Shown here in pieces: positions 60,322 to 64,000 of a stretch of 64,000 nt of DNA (its first letter is position 1; each line of letters opens with the position of its first letter). The stretch is from Rebecca billardiae RCC1528 (taxonomy: Eukaryota > Haptophyta): assembly GCA_965240325.2 (NCBI GenBank), contig OZ251230.1, positions 1,054,001 through 1,118,000 of the forward strand, read 5' to 3'. Below the pieces are notes generated by a model that was not told the origin of the DNA, made no database searches, and saw only the letters and a program-made list of their open reading frames with translations. Both the position numbers and the translations under genes were made by a program.

Positions 60322-61261
60322 CCAGCTGCCCGAGCCTTGGGGTTGACGCCTGTCGCTCGGCGACGGCGCCTCTCGGTGACGCCTCTCGGCTTCACTCTGA
60401 TGCTGCGCACTTTGCAGGCTCCGCGACTGCGACCACGTCCGACGTCCGCGCAGTCCGCGCCGGCGGCCGGGCCGCGCGCGCGCCAGCGCCCAGCACAGAG
60501 TGAGCACGGTCACTGCTGGCAGCAGTAGCGGCCCGAGCGGCGAGGGCCGCCGCGCCCGCCCTTTGAGCCCCTTTCGCCCTTTCGGCCCGCGCGCCTATTG
60601 CAAAAAGTTGCAATATAGGTATATCTATCGCCAATAACGTCCGGCGGGACGATGGTCACGATCATGGACACCGGCTAGTCCGTACCTGCTACGACGAGCG
60701 TCTGACATATTGCTGACGATATACATCTACGTGAATAAATTCAATATTATGGCCCGCGGTGCAGGGCGGAGCGCGTAGCGTGGAGCCCCACCGGGGGCCC
60801 TCACTACGTTGTCAAAAAGATCTTTTGATCAAAGAAAAGGGGACGGGGGACGATTTTTAGGGTTGTTGGAGGGTGAGTTTTCGATTTTTTGAGGGGTACG
60901 GTACAATGCTGTCCATCCCAAGCTTAAAAGGCCGCGCCCGGGTCATTCCGCGTATGTCGTTGGACGGCCGTCACATTGTCAGTAAACGAATCTGCGCCAT
61001 TGTGGTAATGCCCGGGGCCGGACTCCGCCCAGCACCAGACAATGACAGTGATCCGGACTCCGGACTGGGCGGTCCGGCGATCGCTCCCCGCGATGAGTCG
61101 ATGACCAGTGGACCTCTCGACCCGCAGTCAAACGCCGGCGACGCGGCGCGGGCGCGCGCGGACGCGCACGCGAACCGGCTCGGCATGCGGAACGCGTTGA
61201 TGCGCTTGGGGACGCACGACATCGGGCCGTTCTGAAACGACACCGGGCGAAACTCTACCGC
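60322..61261. other. Intergenic region
   Basis: Contains an AT-rich patch (AAAAAGATCTTTTGATCAAA near 60815) and a small plus frame 60873-61235 without domain. No gene is called. Confidence 0.4.
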
Positions 61262-62802
61262 GTGCACGCGCGGACCGCAGGCCGCGTGACGACTTCGACA
61301 CTGCGCGACGCGAAGGAGCAGGTGCTGGCGCCGCAGATGGCGGTGCGGGCGTTCTGCCCGAGCTGCAACAACCCGCTGCTCTCGGGCCAGGTGCATCAGC
61401 GCATCCAGGACCGCCGCTGCCACGTGCTAACCAAGGTGGTGGGCATGAGACACGCGACCGTGTGCGAGCAAGGCGTGCCAAGCAAGATGATCGACACGGC
61501 GAAGCAGGTGGTGATCGAGGCGCTGAGCCTGATCATGGTGAGGCGCATCTTCTCGACCTGCCCGACGCGCAGACCACGCAGGCGTCGCTTCCGGGCGCGT
61601 GGGACTCGCGCACCAAGACGGTGTGGCGCGTGGACCCTGTCGCCAAGGCCGGTCAACTCCGCCTGGCCGCTGGAGGTGGTCGCTCGCCGCGCCTGGCCAA
61701 GCTGGTGCACGTGAGGGGCCAGCTGATGGCGGCGGTGGTGCCACCGATGAAGCTGATCTTCGTGCAGCGCAAGGACGCGTCGGGCCCGTTCTCCCACGTG
61801 CTCAAGATCGTCTTGCGCGTCGCGACGATGAGCGTGGCGGCCCCTCACAACCTGCAGCTGCCGGCGTCGCTGCTCTCAGCTCTGTGCGCGGCGCGCGCGC
61901 GCGCGTGCGCGCGCGACGGGCACGTGGCGCGCCGACCAGCCGTACGGCGCTGACTGTTGACGCACCTCGCGCATGCGCTACCCCGGCCGCGCCGCCGCCG
62001 CCGCCGCGCAGGCATGCTCTCGTAGGAGGAGACGGCGGAGCTGCGCGCACAGATGGCCGCGCGCGGCTCTCGGTCGGACGGTCGGCGATCACGGGCGCGC
62101 TGCCGGCCCGGCGCGCCGCTGAACGACGAGTAGGCCGCGCTGGAGGAGTACGTCCGCCGCCGCGCTCCGCCTGCGCGAGCAGCGCTCCGTCGCGCCCGAC
62201 CCGCTGGCCGAGCAGCTGCGCAGCGACCGCGCCATCGCAGAGCAGCTGCAGCGCGAGGAGATGGCGGCACGCGCGGGCGGCGCGCCCGTGACGCTGCACT
62301 CGGCCGAGGTCGACGAGGACGCGCAGATGGCGCTGGCGCTGCTGCTCGTGTGCGAGGCGTGCGACCAGGACACACGCGCGCTGCGCAACGCTGAGCGCCG
62401 GATCCGTTTTCGGCGCCGTAAGGTACGCAAAGCGCTGGCAGCGGAGCGCACCGGGGCGGCGGCGCATGCGCGCACGCGGCGCGCTCGCGGTCGATGCGCG
62501 GCAACTCCAACCGCCTCGGCAAGCGCAAGCAGCGGGACGAGGGCGGCGCCGCGGCGGCGGGTGCGATGAACAAATCGGACGAGCGCGCCAAGTCCCGACG
62601 CCTCGCCAACGCCGCCAAGCTGTTCGAGGACATGGACGGCGACGAGATCGCGGCCGCGGCGCACGCGGCGGGCAAGCTGGACTGCCAACTTGCGACGCGT
62701 CTCGCAGACTGCCACTGCCACTGGGCCTGGCGGCCCATTATAAATCTTCATACGACATTGAGCAGCCGAGCAGCCGACGGAGGGTGCACCGCGGGCCCCT
62801 AA
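61262..62802 (+). pseudogene. Broken protein-like frames, unknown family
   Basis: Protein-like text jumps between the plus frames. First: VLAPQMAVRAFCPSCNNPLL, VHQRIQDRRCHVLTKVVGMR, MIDTAKQVVIEALSLIM. Then, shifted near 61530-61550: LLDLPDAQTTQASLPGAWDS, KTVWRVDPVAKAGQLRLAAG, KLIFVQRKDASGPFSHVLKI. After 62000 come SDRAIAEQLQREEMAARAGG and KSDERAKSRRLANAAKLFED. The shift is not at a plausible intron (the GT-to-AG distance would be about 35 nt). A decayed gene or two is the best explanation. FCPSCNN hints at a zinc-binding start. Confidence 0.3.
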
Positions 62803-63245
62803 CTGCGTTGGTTCTACGGAAGGACCGCGGAACGCGGTCATAATATTACTATTAACTGTAGGGGGATGATCCGACTAATAAGTAACTGACTCAGTAATTG
62901 ATCGAACATAAAAGAGTAAGTAAGTAGCTAATATAGTATAACTCTTGGGCTATTAATGGGCAGGTCCGACACTACTGTGACAGGCTGTCTACAGTCCGAG
63001 TACCGCGGGACGGCGCGGTCGACAGGTTGCACAGGAAACTGTCCTTGGTGTTACATTTCTGAGAGACGGCGCCTCTGAAGGATGGCGCCCGCCCACTCGC
63101 CGCTCGTGGGTGGCGCGCGCCTCCGTGTCGATGCAGCCCCGCATCATGACTAGCTGAATGCGCGTGTCGTCAGGACTTGTCCGCGTGCGCTACATCCCTT
63201 GAGCTAGCACAGCCGGGACCCCCTCGCCGTCGGCAGTGACTGTCA

Positions 63246-63660
63246 TCATCCCATCACACGTCGCGTGAGACGGCAAACAGCCACAGCAGCATCACCCTCT
63301 CGTCCAGGATCATCAGGCAGCTGGAGACAGTCCTCCCTTCGACGCGTCTCGGAGCGAGCGCACACGCCCAGCTCTATCTGCGTCACACCGCCCGCGCCAT
63401 CCGTCTCGAGCCCAACGCCCGTCACCACGCGCAGTATGGCAAACCGTCATGATCGGACCGAGCTCGTCGCCCGAGTGCAGCCTTCGCCCGCAATGCCGCG
63501 CGCGAGCATTCGTCGAGTTCGACAATAAGTCGTCAGCGACTTGTGGGCCGGCGGGGAGATCCACGCGTGGCATAGATACCATGTAGGTCGTCAGCTCCTG
63601 CTCGGTGTACGCACGCGCTCTGCATCTGAACACTTGATAGAAGCTCTCGATCATCACCAT
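63246..63660 (-). other. Possible coding region, structure unresolved
   Basis: Two minus frames read protein-like text: IESFYQVFRCRARAYTEQEL and TTYMVSMPRVDLPAGPQVAD (63500-63660), then GVGLETDGAGGVTQIELGVC and RREDCLQLPDDPGREGDAAV (63246-63428). No clear splice joins them and no family is recognised. Confidence 0.25.
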
Positions 63661-64000
63661 CGAGCTGTCTACGTGAGCCTGTGCGACCGTCTGCGCAACA
63701 CCTCACGCCTCACCCTTGATGCTGAGCTCACGCGAGACAAAGAAGGCTATGTAGGGCTCAACGGCATTTATACAGTGAGAGCGTCCTTGCCGCAGCGAGC
63801 GACAGCTTCCTTCGCCCGCTTCTTAGCACTCGCCCTGCTGTTCTTGGGCGTGAGTGAGGCGTGGTGCCTCGTCAGCCTGCTGAGCGGTTCTTGTCGATGC
63901 GTGTCACAGCGCGGAAGCAGGTGTGCGTTCGCGAGGCGTCGTGCGTGGATGCCGTTCTTCATGCTGACGACATAGATAGACTGCGTAGCGGCCGTCTCCT

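Overview
The window looks like nuclear DNA of a GC-rich, flagellated, single-celled alga, most likely a haptophyte or a relative. This is inferred from several things. Genes are eukaryotic and intron-poor, and eleven short introns (86-150 nt) can be placed where they reconnect protein domains. Eight of the eleven start with GTGC. A ciliary gene (CFAP206) is present. There is a proline-rich cell-surface protein, an LRR-TRP-type channel, a short protein with a phage-integrase-repeat-like motif, and an EsV-1-7 cysteine-repeat locus. No bacterial operon, CRISPR array, tRNA or rRNA was seen.

Layout. 1-1.7 kb: tandem copies of a dispersed repeat. 1.7-20.8 kb is the gene-dense part: SGF11 and thiamine pyrophosphokinase (head to head), alanine aminotransferase and a giant proline-rich membrane protein (head to head), an EF-hand/HAD phosphatase, an LRR-TRP channel and a Sel1-MYND protein (head to head), then ALG6 and CFAP206 (head to head). 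20.8-23.4 kb: no recognised gene, but a 1,099-bp element with terminal inverted repeats and a 4-bp target duplication. 23.4-28.4 kb: PIN4 and SDHAF4 (head to head), an FLZ-like zinc finger, and an EsV-1-7 repeat gene head to head with a SCAMP-like four-exon gene. 28.4-36.2 kb: AT-rich repeats, a two-RRM protein and a small integrase-repeat protein. 36.2-48.1 kb: U1-type zinc finger and RPL17 (head to head), a sulfotransferase, an amino-acid transporter, and a DUF726/TMCO4 hydrolase head to head with a phosphoglycerate-mutase-like protein. 49.5-60.3 kb: a U2AF2-like splicing factor, two R2R3-MYB factors, a small signal-anchored protein, decayed ORFs and satellites. 60.3-64 kb: broken frames and a poorly resolved possible gene.

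How it fits together. The genes are mostly unrelated housekeeping functions: cofactor synthesis, N-glycan assembly, succinate dehydrogenase assembly, splicing, translation, transcription and cilia. The clearest organising principle is divergent gene pairs separated by about 90-570 bp, which suggests shared promoters. The most unusual material is the EsV-1-7 array with compensating indels, the TIR element with spaced inverted heptamers, several dispersed short repeat families, and a phosphoglycerate-mutase homologue lacking two conserved active-site histidines.

Limits. Everything was read by eye. Starts are the first or most plausible in-frame ATG, and introns are inferred from reading frame plus GT/AG sites. 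Family names rest on motif recognition, not on searches.
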